Part shown: positions 45,438-55,549 of the stretch, in pieces
Layout: every line of letters starts with the position of its first letter
Position numbering within the stretch: position 1 is the first letter of the stretch
NCBI RefSeq assembly: GCF_921293095.1
Contig: NC_060251.1
Span: 91,932,566 to 91,996,565, forward strand
Origin: Ischnura elegans
Lineage: Eukaryota > Arthropoda > Insecta > Odonata > Coenagrionidae
DNA length: 64,000 bases
Direction of reading: 5' to 3'
Notes under the pieces: model-generated
What the model was told of the DNA's origin: nothing
The model's database searches: none
The model's input: only the letters and a program-made list of their open reading frames with translations
Translations under genes and position numbers: made by a program

Positions 45438-46290
45438 ATGTGTGAATATTTGAATGGGATTCTAACAAAAGTGAAACGTCTTGCCATCAGCCAAGTTTAC
45501 ATATCTAAAGGGAAAGAAGACAACGTGAAGTGGTTCAGAATTCCATACCTCGGGGAGACATCGACGAAATTAACAAAATTTGATCCGAAGACTGACGTGA
45601 AGCCAGCGTTTTACATCTTGAGAACCTTAGTCTGCTTGTCGTGCAACAGCAAAGATAGAATCAGTGAAATGAAGTGCGGCGGAGTATACCAATGGGTGTG
45701 TATTGATTGCAATGTCTATACAGGTTGTAAAAATATTGTGCCCCGAAATTTTAACCCTGGGTAGCTGATGCCATTAGGTACCAAAATTACCGTTGATATT
45801 TAGGTCGAAAACGCACCATTTTTAAACTATAGAAACTTTAGACAAGCAATGGCCGCGAGTTTGCCTTGTTGCCAGATGTACTCTGCAAAGGTGAAGGCAA
45901 ATGCAGGAAAACCATTCGAAGTCATTAGTTTTCCAGAGCTTCTGGCAAACATGGAAAACTTGCGGCCAATTGCAGCTCTTATCTAAAGTTTCTGTAGTTT
46001 AAAAATGTTGCGTTTTCGACCTAAAAATCACTAGTAATTTTGGTTCCTACTGGCATCAGCTATGCAGGATTAAAATTTCGCGACACAATTTTTCTCCACC
46101 GTGTACCTATCGGTGAAACTGGGAGAAACTTCGACACTAGGATCAAAGAGCTCCACTCGTGTTTCATTAATAACCATTCTTCGAACTTTGCCAACATCTC
46201 ATAGAAAGTGGTCATGAGGGTAATTTTCAACCAAAAATTCTTCACAGGGCTGGAAACAGCTCCAGACTCGACGCATAGGAGCGGTTGGAA
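45438..46290 (+). pseudogene. Penelope-like element ORF fragment: linker plus GIY-YIG endonuclease, split by an insertion
   Basis: The plus-strand frame from 45438 reads RIPYLGETSTKL, LRTLVCLS, KDRISEMKCGGVYQWVCIDC and NVYTG. This is the linker and first strand of the GIY-YIG domain (here GVY...VYTG) that follows the reverse transcriptase in Penelope-like elements. The reading then enters a foldback MITE (about 45733-46104). The domain resumes at 46106 with PIGETGRNFDTRIKELHS and SNFAN, then after a frameshift HLIESGHEGNFQPKILH to about 46290. The catalytic Arg in the GETGR...TRIKE helix is present. The upstream RT is missing, so the copy is 5' truncated and dead. Confidence 0.8.
45733..46104. 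mobile_element. Foldback MITE with roughly 120-bp arms
   Basis: The ends are CAGGTTGTAAAAATATTGTG on the left and, reverse-complemented, CACGGTGGAGAAAAATTGTG on the right. The arms continue as GCGAAATTTTAA, GATGCCA, TAGGTCGAAAACGCA and AGAAACTTTAGA on both sides. It interrupts the GIY-YIG domain between NVYTG and IGETGR. Flanking TGTCTATA and TACCTATC are a possible imperfect 8-bp target duplication. Confidence 0.75.
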
Positions 46291-46611
46291 ATTCTTCGGG
46301 GCCAAACTTCCCAGCCAGTGATATTTGTCAATCAACAGTTATACTCCTGGAATTCCCGTACCTATTCTTAAGTGTTTTCCTTACCCTCCACTTATGACCC
46401 TCAGGTAATCACCGCCGTCAACCAAACATTCCTATTTCCTCCTTCGCTAAAGTGTCCCTTATAACCCCGATCACTTCACCCTTCCTCCCCCACCTACCTC
46501 TCTCTCTCTCTCTCATCTCCAACCTGACTTGACGATGCTAACCTATCCTTCTTAACCGCCCCTCCACCTCCTCCTCTCCATTATAACACCCCTTCCGAAC
46601 CTTACTACATA

Positions 46612-46915
46612 TAAAGGGCGGAGAAAATTATTTCGCGAAGTTTTGGAGATCTAATGCCAACAGGAACCAAAATTTCAAATGGTCTTTAGGTCGAAAACGC
46701 ATAATTTTTTAACAATAGAAACTTTGTAACTAGCGCTCCGATGGGCCGCGGGTTTTCCATGTTGCCGGATGCTCTAGACATAGGCAAAGGCAAATGGAAG
46801 GTAAAGCCTTCGAAGTCATGAGTTGCCCAGATCGTCTGGAAACAGGACAAACTCGCGCCAATAAATAATTGTAGAGCCTTTACTTTCTGCACTATCATGA
46901 AGTTCCATCATGTTT
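46612..46915. mobile_element. Second copy of the foldback MITE family, partly decayed
   Basis: Left end GGCGGAGAAAATTATTTCGC, then CCAAAATTTCAAATGG, TTTAGGTCGAAAACGCATAA and the central AAGGCAAATGGAAGG that also occurs at about 45890-45910. The right arm is worn. Confidence 0.6.
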
Positions 46916-47990
46916 CGCCTGACATTATTGAATAGGTCAAATTTACAATATCCTTTTTGTTGATTATATCTCACACAGCGACTATCTTGCTGTTTCTCAG
47001 TGATTAAAATCTCCTTTTCCTACCATTCATCTTCCGGGTATACTCGTTTCTTAGTAAAATCCATTACACGAGTGACCGAAAAAAGATTAAAAGCATACAA
47101 TCGATTATCGTAGATTAGAAGTTACCTTAATTTTGCTTTCTTTCGGTGAATAAAGGTAATATTTTTTATTTGGTTTGAAATGCAGATTCGTTTTAAATGT
47201 TTTAATTAAATCATTAATCAATTAATGCTTAGGAGTTAAGAGGTCTCAGGAATTCCAGTTTCTAGAACTTAAAACTGTGGGAGCTGTGGTTTTGACTCCG
47301 AGACAAACTGTACGGAATGCTTCGTTAAAGTGAAGAACTTAAATTTAAACTACAATTATCATCTCATCTGATTCTCGTTAGATTTTTCTTATCCTTGGGG
47401 GATCGGTCCGAAAGCGCTGGAAATTGATTCTGAACAAGAGGAGCTAATTAAAAGTTACTGTGTGCCGGAAAGCCTCATAAGTATAAAAATCTCATTAGGA
47501 GGTAAATTGTTTTAGTTTGTATCTAGGTCCAACTTTTTGCTTTCGGACAGCTTGTGTATTTGGCATCGCAGTTGTAAATGAATTATAGCCTTCGAGGAAG
47601 ACATCTGAAAATTATCTTATTTATGTGTCAAGCAGGATTATGAACTCTAATCCTGTTATAATTGCTATTATGAACTCCAAGGGCATATTGCGCAATAAAG
47701 GAAACAAATAGTGGATACCTGCTCTTCTCAGTATTGTAACTAATGGTTATATTTATGGCAGGTGACTCTTCATATTCTATCTTAAACTATTAAATTACTC
47801 CCATTTTATGTATTTGAAAATTCGATCATTTTTTTCTGTTAAAAACTTCTGGGTAGGTTTGGGCATTAATATCTGGTTAGCGTTCATTTGAATATTTCAA
47901 TTATACGTAACTATCAATGCATTTAAGGAAAGGAAAAAGAGAAAGTAAAAATACGTGTTTTTTCGTGAAAGACATATGTTCTTAACTGCT
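46916..47990. other. No feature recognised
   Basis: AT-rich sequence without supported ORFs or repeats. Confidence 0.4.
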
Positions 47991-47999
47991 TAGGCAATA

Positions 48000-48140
48000 T
48001 AAGCTATGCGCGTAGTCCCCAGGTTCTCCTGGCTTCCGTCCGAATTCTTATAAAATCTATATGGCACTTCTGTTCGCTCGTAGCAGTTTTTGATGAATTT
48101 AGCAACTTTCCTTTGTATTTTATTTAGTTCATGGAATAAA
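48000..48140 (-). pseudogene. Non-LTR retrotransposon RT tail fragment
   Basis: Minus strand: LNKIQRKVAKFIKNCYERTE, the widely conserved LExVQRRAARFV...Y.RT segment at the end of many insect LINE reverse transcriptases. After frameshifts a GSQENLGTTRI stretch stands where LGWxSLETRR is expected. It is a short, dead fragment. Confidence 0.7.
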
Positions 48141-48161
48141 TTTTCTTTGCCGTTTACATAA

Positions 48162-48290
48162 GCACAGTGGCCTAGTGAGTTTGTGCGTTGACTTCCGTCC
48201 GAAAAGTTCCGGGTACAAATACCGGTTGAAGCTTTGGACATGCCCAAAAAATTTCTATCGCTAAAATGCGAAGGAAGGAAAGAAACTGCC
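48162..48290 (+). repeat. tRNA-derived SINE (family A), copy 3
   Basis: AGTGGCCTAGTGAGTTTGTG (A box), CCGGGTACAAATACCGG (B box with one change), then GAAGCTTTGGACATGCCC as in the copy at 39480-39732. Confidence 0.65.
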
Positions 48291-49110
48291 CACCCCAACC
48301 TGAATAGGTGAAATTTTATGCGCTTATGTTTTAATGCAGGGGTATTCTTTCCCTCACCTATTCAATCCAGCCTTTAGTTTGAAGCTTTTACTTTAACCTA
48401 ATGATGGCTAAACCTTGCTAGCAGACGAATGGCATGCTATCATTCAGCGGGAAAAACTCTTTTCTCTCTTCTGTCCTGGAGATCTTCAGGGAATTACGCA
48501 ATACCTAATCTCTCCCCGCGTATGGCCCCAAGGGTTCAGAATGGGAAAATCATTTCGCAAGATTCCATTTTCATTACGTTCAGATGCCACGAGGCGCACG
48601 CAAGTTGCAATGATATGATCTCGTGACCTCAAGTAGTCTATACATCATCAGAAGTTCAAAGGGGTCGCGAGTTACCTTAAGTATATTCCCTGACTAGTTC
48701 CCTCTATTGCTTATGAGTTGGACGGAGAGAGTATTGGGATGTATGGTGTAATATCAATCTAGAACACGATATTTTATCAGAGAAATTTTCCTCATAAGCT
48801 TTATTTACCGGTTTCATACAAAATTGACATTTGTGTGCGAATTATATTATAGCATAAAATGCGCCTATCAATTAAATACGAGCGATGACCTATGGAAAAG
48901 AGTGCACCTTAAGTTTTTAGGATTGCTAGGGTATTTAACCTGTTGATGTCTTTGAATTTTAAGAAGCCAAATTTTAATCTAAGTTTACCTGTCGTGTTTT
49001 AGGTTGGCATATTTAATTTTTTTCCGTTTTTTTCGAGAATAATGGTATCATTCGCTAATTTGAGTGCTATTTATTTACCTCCACTTCCCCAAAAACAGAG
49101 CATTTAAGTT
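48291..49110. other. No feature recognised
   Basis: AT-rich; two overlapping ORFs at 48415-48626 lack family resemblance. Confidence 0.4.
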
Positions 49111-49114
49111 TTTT

Positions 49115-49253
49115 ACATTAGGGAAGCTTAACAATAAATATGGATTATCACAAACACCAATGCTCTGGATAGGGTCTACTTACCCTGCAGGAAGTTGAAC
49201 ATGCGACCTTCGATCTGACAGGCGAGGACCTAACACCGCCGCCGCCGAGGCCA
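49115..49253 (-). repeat. tRNA-derived SINE (family B), reverse copy
   Basis: Minus-strand head GGCCTCGGCGGCGGCGG, GTCCTCGCCTG, GAAGGTCGCATGTTCAAC (damaged B box), then GGGTAAGTAGACCC and AGAGCATTGGTGT, matching 36545-36640. Confidence 0.7.
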
Positions 49254-51210
49254 AAGAATGTCTCTGGTCCACCTTGACCCGTAAATTGCTTTATTTTGAA
49301 GGTTCTTCTTAGTTCAGCTTTACTCTAATTGGCAGTTTCATAAAAAATACCCGCTACTAATCGCTCACAGCAGTAAAAATTGCATAGAAAAGCTATTTAT
49401 TTAAAACCGTTGTAAAATAGATCCAGAAAAGTAGAATTAAGATTTAGATGTTATCAGAAATAATGCTTCGGAGAAAACTTGAAGAACATAGGATAAATCG
49501 GTCGGGAAAAGGAGAAGTAAGTATATTCATAGGGTTACAGGATTCTGTGACTCAGAAATGTAATTAGCGCCTACATTTCTATGTGTATTGAATTGCGTAT
49601 TGTTCATAGAATTTTACTTAATATCAGTTTAGCATTACTTTCAAGTCCAGTTCATTTAAAATCGCATAAAAGTTAACGGGTAAAGCTCCTCATCTCATAT
49701 ACTAGGGTATACTAACCCAGATTTGTAATCCAGAAGGCCATATTAAGCCAGTCACGTTACAAGCCACAGTCATCAATGAAGTCAAACTCGACGACATGTT
49801 GCGTGGCGGTCATGCTAAGCTCCTTGACTAGTGGAGAATAATAAATTACGTTTTGACTAAAATACTACCAAATTCTTTTTTCAAAATTGTGATTGAAAAC
49901 ATTAGATTTTTGGTTGCGTTTAATGTCTCTAATTTTATTAAGTATACAATATTTCAGCTAGAATTAAGGGAAACTTGAAATTAATGCTAGGCCATATCAA
50001 GTAATGGAGTAACTAGAGTTGTAATGGGGCCTTTAGGTTTTTTTAGTCCTCCCCTTGTTTCTTTCACTTAAATTTTTGTGAACTAAGATTTACCCTCCAT
50101 TGCAAGCGTTCCGGTATTTTTAAGACACTTTAGGTCCTTTAATCATATTTGGAGGCGATAAGTTTCGTTTTTTTTATGTAGAAAACGACGACCATGAATA
50201 GCCAATAGTGTGGCCAACCTCTCTTGTATTCACGATCTGAAAATATTTAATGCGATTGGGAAAATAAACTTCGTGATAAAACGATATGATATTCTATGAT
50301 AAAACGTTCTCTAGCGGCGTTAATTTGAATATTTCAATCGGAAAATCTTTTCTGATCCGTGGAAATGGTAATCAGATGGATGGTTAAATTTAGTTCCGTT
50401 CTTTGCTTTGACAAACGGGCGTAATTACACATCAATCATATTTGATTCGGTGTGGACATTTCAATTTTTTTTCATTTCCCATGTAATATTTACTCAAATG
50501 AGGAGTTTTGTAAGGCCATTATTAAAATAAATACGTTGTCGATCAAATTTCAACAACACTTTTTGTTCCACCAGATTTAATGTGGATCTATTACTATATA
50601 CTATAGTGCTGAAAAATTTACCCTATTTCTCGGGGAGTCGAGGGTAAATTATCATGTATACATATCCGAAATGAGAAATATATAGGCCTTATAGAGATAA
50701 AATTACTTATTATCTTATTTTTTTACGGTGGATGGTCCGATATAAAATTGATTACTTTTCGCACAGTTCTTAAAATATGATTTTCATATTGCCATTTTCT
50801 ACTACGACTGATGTTTAAGGATTTGGCTCCCCTCTAACAATTTAAGGAAGTTGAGTTTTGGTCGCAAAGCTAGGAACTCTGAGTCGGCCTCTTGTGATGA
50901 TGTTTTCCGGCGTTTTCAGTCAAAGCAAATTGCAACTAGAATGTATTTGTTTTGAACGGTAACTCATATTTATTGGCGTCTTGAGATTGTGATAGTAATA
51001 AAAATGAAGTATTACCTTACGATTTATTTTCCGATTTATCGTCCAATAATGTATTATTTGAAAAATAAAGTGCAGTACCTTTTTGATTATTTATCGTGAG
51101 TTAACCTGTCTTAATCCTTTTAATTTCAAGCTATAACTGAATCGGCAATACGTGGGTTGAAAGAAACTGGCGCCAAAATAGAATCACGCCGATAGTAAAA
51201 TTAAAGTCAC
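49254..51210. other. No feature recognised
   Basis: Long AT-rich stretch with no ORF above about 50 codons and no repeat that I can identify. Confidence 0.45.
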
Positions 51211-51211
51211 T

Positions 51212-51258
51212 AATTAAGCCTGATGATGATGATTATTCATTGAAACCCGGGTCGCGCT
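51212..51258 (+). ncRNA. Solo hammerhead-like motif with compensated helices
   Basis: CTGATGA (51220-51226), T, helix II GATGA/TCATT around TTAT, GAAA (51242-51245), self-complementary ACCCGGGT (51245-51252), then C at the cleavage position (GTC). Helix I is only two clear pairs (GC/GC). Upstream AATTAAAGTCACTAATTAAG resembles the linker of the 28-kb array. All core bases are present, apart from the family's extra T at 51227. Activity is unproven. Confidence 0.5.
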
Positions 51259-51464
51259 CATATATATTAAAAAAGTGGTATAAGTACTTGTGTACATCCA
51301 GGAAAAACTGATTGTTAATATGTAATATTTGCATGGAGTTTTCCAGATTCACTTTACCCCTTTTTGGTTATTAACGTATTGGACATTTATGCATTGCGTG
51401 ATAATGTTTATTTTTAATATCCGTCGTACACCTTCAAGTAAAATTCTCTAAGTGCGAGGTGGCT

Positions 51465-51560
51465 TATGGAAAGGAATTTGCTCCCTACCGTGAATATGTG
51501 ATATTCGCACACCCGTGGTTATGACGGGGGTTAGCTCTACCTTCACCTTTACAATCTAAC
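51465..51560 (+). repeat. Dispersed repeat shared with 14195-14290
   Basis: GGAAAGGAATTTGCTCCCTA, GTGAATATGTGATATTCGC and GTTATGACGGGGGTTAGC correspond in order to the copy at 14195. Nature unknown. Confidence 0.4.
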
Positions 51561-52785
51561 CTTTGGATTGATTTAGTGAGTGAGTGAGCATCGAAGAATA
51601 TCAGTTGCAAAATCAAAACGTTTGATTTACAACGTGGACCCTTATTAGTTTTTTTTAATTATGAGGTCATGATGTAAGCTCCCTCCAGAACGGCTCCCTC
51701 CGGAACAGAATGTTGTAAGTGCGAATGATAAAATAAATTCCTATCGTGTTCTCTTCGATTTTCCTGGTGATCGGCCAATGATATGGAATAATATTGATGT
51801 GATGGAATATTATCGAAGGGGATGAAAATACATTTTCCGCTCGGTCTGCTTCGCACTCTCTGAGGCCCCTAGGAGTCATCCAACACTGTCCGAGGGGATG
51901 GATCGGGCCATTTCACCGCATGAGCGGTAATTTCCTGCTTTCTTGGACGGGAGAGGAAAGACATCCGTCTTTGTTGCTCGCGCCGTTAGAGAATTGATCG
52001 GCGGCGTTTGGCCTTTCACTACCCTTCCCTTCTTGAACAGCCTGCGCAAGGAAACAGCGTAGAGGAGGCCACAGCGTGTCATGTAAAAGCATGAGTTATA
52101 TTTCCACGCATTTTAATCCCTTTTCAAAAATGTCCGTTGCGGCGCGATGAGTGTGGTGCGATCCATTTAGTCTCGATATTTGCTGTGAAGTAGAATAGTA
52201 TGGTGCAGAATAGCATGAGAAAGATATGAATTCGATAGGTAGCCGAACAAGTATTATAAAAGAGGATCCTCAAGTCGGCCTCGTAATGTTTTGTCACCCA
52301 CCCCACAATTAAATGGGTTCACAAAAGTCGCCACTCGTGTCGCTGACGGGGGCAAAGTATCCGAGTTTCCCGGGGAAACAAGGTAAAATTAGAGGTATTA
52401 ACCGAAATTTATGCACATGATGATTTGATCAATCGAATTCACTACTTTCCAATGCTATTCCTCACAATGATAAACATTATACTGCAAAATATTGGAAAAA
52501 AGGGGATCACGCTGCGGACACTTTTGAAAACCGATTAAAATGCGACCTAAGTGGCAACAGAAATCAGCCGTCTATGGGATGGAATTGGGCCTCCTCTATG
52601 CAGTCCTCTTAGGTAGGGAATTATGATGTGAATAACTAAAGAAGATCAAGGGTTTTGTTTCAGCCTAATTTGGCTAGCAGTTTCCTGAGGAAGTTGGGCA
52701 AAATAATAATAATAACAACAACAATATTGTCTTCATTACGAGCGAATTTTGGACTACGAAGTCCTTAAAATTTGCTTGTTTGACA
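51561..52785. other. No gene recognised; GC-richer patch at 51850-52090
   Basis: The patch holds CpGs (CTCGCGCCGTTAG, GATCGGCGGCG) and overlapping minus-strand ORFs of 65-70 codons without known motifs. The rest is AT-rich. Confidence 0.35.
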
Positions 52786-52792
52786 AACTAGA

Positions 52793-52870
52793 AAATCCAC
52801 GCACGCGGAACTCGAACTGGCTACCTTTAGGTTGGCAGACGGAATCGTTACCCCGATGCCGGGAAAATAC
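52793..52870 (-). repeat. tRNA-derived SINE head
   Basis: Minus strand: GGCATCGGGGTAACGATTCC (A-box region), GCCAACCTAAAGGTAGC, then AGTTCGAGTTCCGCG (B box). Arrangement as in family B. Confidence 0.6.
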
Positions 52871-53620
52871 GGATTTTTGAAGAAATACATGATATCAGGC
52901 TTACTGATCTCATTTACATACCGTGAATTTACTTGAAGTTCACCTGTAATTATATGGATGGATTTCCTGGCGTATCTGAACCAGCCTTCCTTTTGATACA
53001 CTGAATAAGTATTATTTAGATAAATAATTCTTAAAACATTGTTTTTCTGAGGCCTAGTTCTGGTATTTCACTATCTTGCGTGTAGAAAAATGTAAATCCT
53101 TTCTTATTTCACGTTATATGCACTTACAATTGAAATTGCAGAAATCGTGTCATCCAATCAATAAACATTGATCCGGTGAATGTGTATTTGTTTTTTGAAA
53201 CCCAACTTGAGCCTAATTGATTGATTGAATGGATTGGATGTCAGTCATAATGTGATGTATTGAAATATATTTTCATGTGTATCAGTGGGTTTTTATTTTT
53301 GATGGCCTGGTTTCCGGACCAAGCGGACAATTTTAAAAATCATATCCCCGTTAATATCAGCAGCCATCGATGCCGATAATTAATGTCACGGTTGGATATC
53401 AACGGCGCTGATAGCGTATTATGTCAAAAGCATGACGCGTTTAATTTTTAATCCGGTTAATGTGGCGTTCCCTCCCTTTTCTTTTTTCATATTTAATAAC
53501 ATGGTTGATTTAAACCTACCTCAGATTCAATGAGTACTTTCTGGGGAATATTTTTTTGAGATGTTTACTCAGCCAGATAGATAGAATGACCTTACAACTT
53601 TCGTTGCTGTTTGGTATTAA
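52871..53620. other. No feature recognised
   Basis: AT-rich, no supported ORF or repeat. Confidence 0.4.
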
Positions 53621-53626
53621 ATCCTC

Positions 53627-54256
53627 GTTGAATCGAAAAAACTTTGTAGATTTGACTTACAATTAGATAACTATAATCTGGACCAGTTTCGTCGCTGTGC
53701 AACATCGTCAGGTGCAGTACAGATAAAGAATGACCTTACAACATGGAGCAGTTTCAAATTCATGCCTCATAACTATCCATTTTATTATGTGCGCTTTTGC
53801 AATGGGTAATGCGAACCTATACAGGAAATTATAAGGTCTTGTTTATGGTCAGTTTGAGAAATGAAATTGACAAAACTATTCCTTCTATCTATTATACATG
53901 TGTTCCTCTAGGTCAATAACATATCATGGGATCCAACAGAGAGTCACATGTGCACACTCTAGGTAACAAGCAACAATCTCTGAGATATAAATTAATAAAT
54001 TTGAGGCAACAATCAGCTACAATAGTCCAATACTGTCCATCCATAGTACAATAATATCCATCAGCTACCTATAGAGCACACCACTAAAAATAGCATATTA
54101 TCACAAGTTTATATGAGAAATTGTACTCTCAAATCTTCCATAGCAACGTAAGGTCATGCTTTTCCTTTATTTTTACTTGACGATGTCGAACAGCGGCGAA
54201 GCTAGTCCAGATTAAAGTTATCTTTTTGAAATCAACAAAAGTTTTTTCGATTCAAC
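53627..54256. mobile_element. 630-bp element with 120-bp inverted arms
   Basis: Both ends read GTTGAATCGAAAAAACTTT inward (the right end reverse-complemented, 54238-54256). The arms continue with GATAACT(A/T)TAATCTGGAC and CATCGTCA and end at ACCTTAC. Within each arm, outward, is a CTGACGAT...GCGAC-GAAAC-type segment (minus at 53681-53711; plus, worn, near 54180-54212). The centre (53748-54136) is non-coding. Target duplication unclear. Confidence 0.7.
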
Positions 54257-54288
54257 ATGAAGAAAATTTCACGAATTCGCATGTTAAA

Positions 54289-54595
54289 CTATCCATTTTA
54301 TTAAATTATCCTCGTTTTGAAGCATTACATCCGCAGAGCTTCCCCTATGAAAAAATTGTATAAACCTGTTTCAAAATTTTATAAAATTTATACAATTGCC
54401 ATGGCAATGTATACGATTGTATAAAATTTTGAAACAGGTTTATACAATTTTTTCATAGGGGTTGTTACTCGTGTACTAAAACTGTGGGCAGCCAACCAGA
54501 TGCATTTGCCTGTTGATATCCATTTGCTTTTATACGCGATGAGTATCTTTATCCTTAAATTTGAGAATGGAGAGCTCGTTGCTTTGTAGAGAGAG
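54289..54595 (+). repeat. Copy A of a direct duplication, interrupted by a palindromic MITE
   Basis: 54289-54341 plus 54462-54595 aligns with copy B at 55215-55394, sharing TATTAAATTATCCTCGTTTT, AAAACTGTGGGCAGCC and CAGATGCATTTGCCTGTTGA. The 120 bases between are absent from copy B. Confidence 0.85.
54342..54461. mobile_element. 120-bp palindromic MITE
   Basis: Arms of 42 bp are perfectly inverted (54342-54383 and 54420-54461), beginning CCCCTATGAAAAAATTG and ending CATAGGGG; the centre is a near-palindrome around TTGCCATGGCAA. Copy B of the surrounding repeat lacks it, which sets both ends precisely and leaves TT on each side (54340-54341 and 54462-54463). No coding capacity. Confidence 0.85.
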
Positions 54596-55096
54596 CAGTA
54601 ACGTCACAGCTCTGTATTAGAGATCAGCGGGTAGCTATTAAAATTTTAGAACTAGTCTGGTTCCGTTGGTAATTACGGGCATCGACGAATGAATACACGT
54701 ACATTGTAGGGTAGCTTCTGTTCTCCCCCTGGTCTGAAAAACTCGGTCTTTTCTTATCCTTCGTCCTCATCGTTCTCTTTTCCGCACCGTTAAGCGCTAT
54801 TCGCTACCCTTTTTTGTCTCATGGCTTTTTTTGTCTTTATATTAATACACTACGCTCGTAGCGTATCAGTCTGTCTGCATTTTGCGCAGTCATACTTTAG
54901 GGTCTATCTCAGTTGTACCAAAGCTACATGGATGGGGTTTGGTGCGTTCGACGCAGAATCTCTACAAGCACATTTTTTACTTGTTATAAGCGCTGTAGCT
55001 CGACATTGCGTATAGAGGCGGGTAAAAACCGTACAAAAGCGGTCCAAAAACATCCTTCCAACAAAACGGGAGGGAAAAAGTGGCAGGCCACAATTA
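54596..55096. other. No gene recognised
   Basis: Mixed sequence with a plus-strand ORF of 105 codons (54913-55230) that runs into the TIR element and is probably fortuitous. Confidence 0.4.
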
Positions 55097-55549
55097 AGGG
55101 CCCCCGCGCACTGGAAACTTTTACAAAGCAACTATTTAGTTGCTTTGAGGAAGTCCCAATCAAACACACGGCAATGACTGTGGCCCCGCGCATGGGTGAA
55201 TTTTTAGTTGCCAGCTATCTATTTTATTAAATTATCCTCGTTTTGAAGCAATATGTACGCAGATCTTGTCATTCGTGTATTAAAACTGTGGGCAGCCATC
55301 CAGATGCATTTGCCTGTTGATATCCCTTTGCTTTCATACGCGTTGAGTATATTTATCCTTAAATTTTAGAATGAAGAGCTCGTTGCTTTGTAGAATGCGT
55401 GTATTTTTAGAACATGGGCGACTTTTTAGTGGCCACAACTAAAAAGTCGCTCGTGCGCGGGGCCACAGTCAATGCCGTGTGTTTCATTTGAACTTCCACA
55501 AAGCAAGTAAATAGTTGCTTTGTAAAAGTTGCCAGTGCGCCGGGGCCCT
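55097..55549. mobile_element. 453-bp TIR element carrying copy B
   Basis: Inverted arms of about 114 bp: left AGGGCCCCCGCGCACTGG, right (reverse-complemented) AGGGCCCCGGCGCACTGG. Both continue with ACTTTTACAAAGCAACTA and TGACTGTGGCCCCGCGC. The interior (55215-55394) is the intact version of copy A. It is non-autonomous. The flanks contain AATT at both sides, a possible but weak target duplication. Confidence 0.8.
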
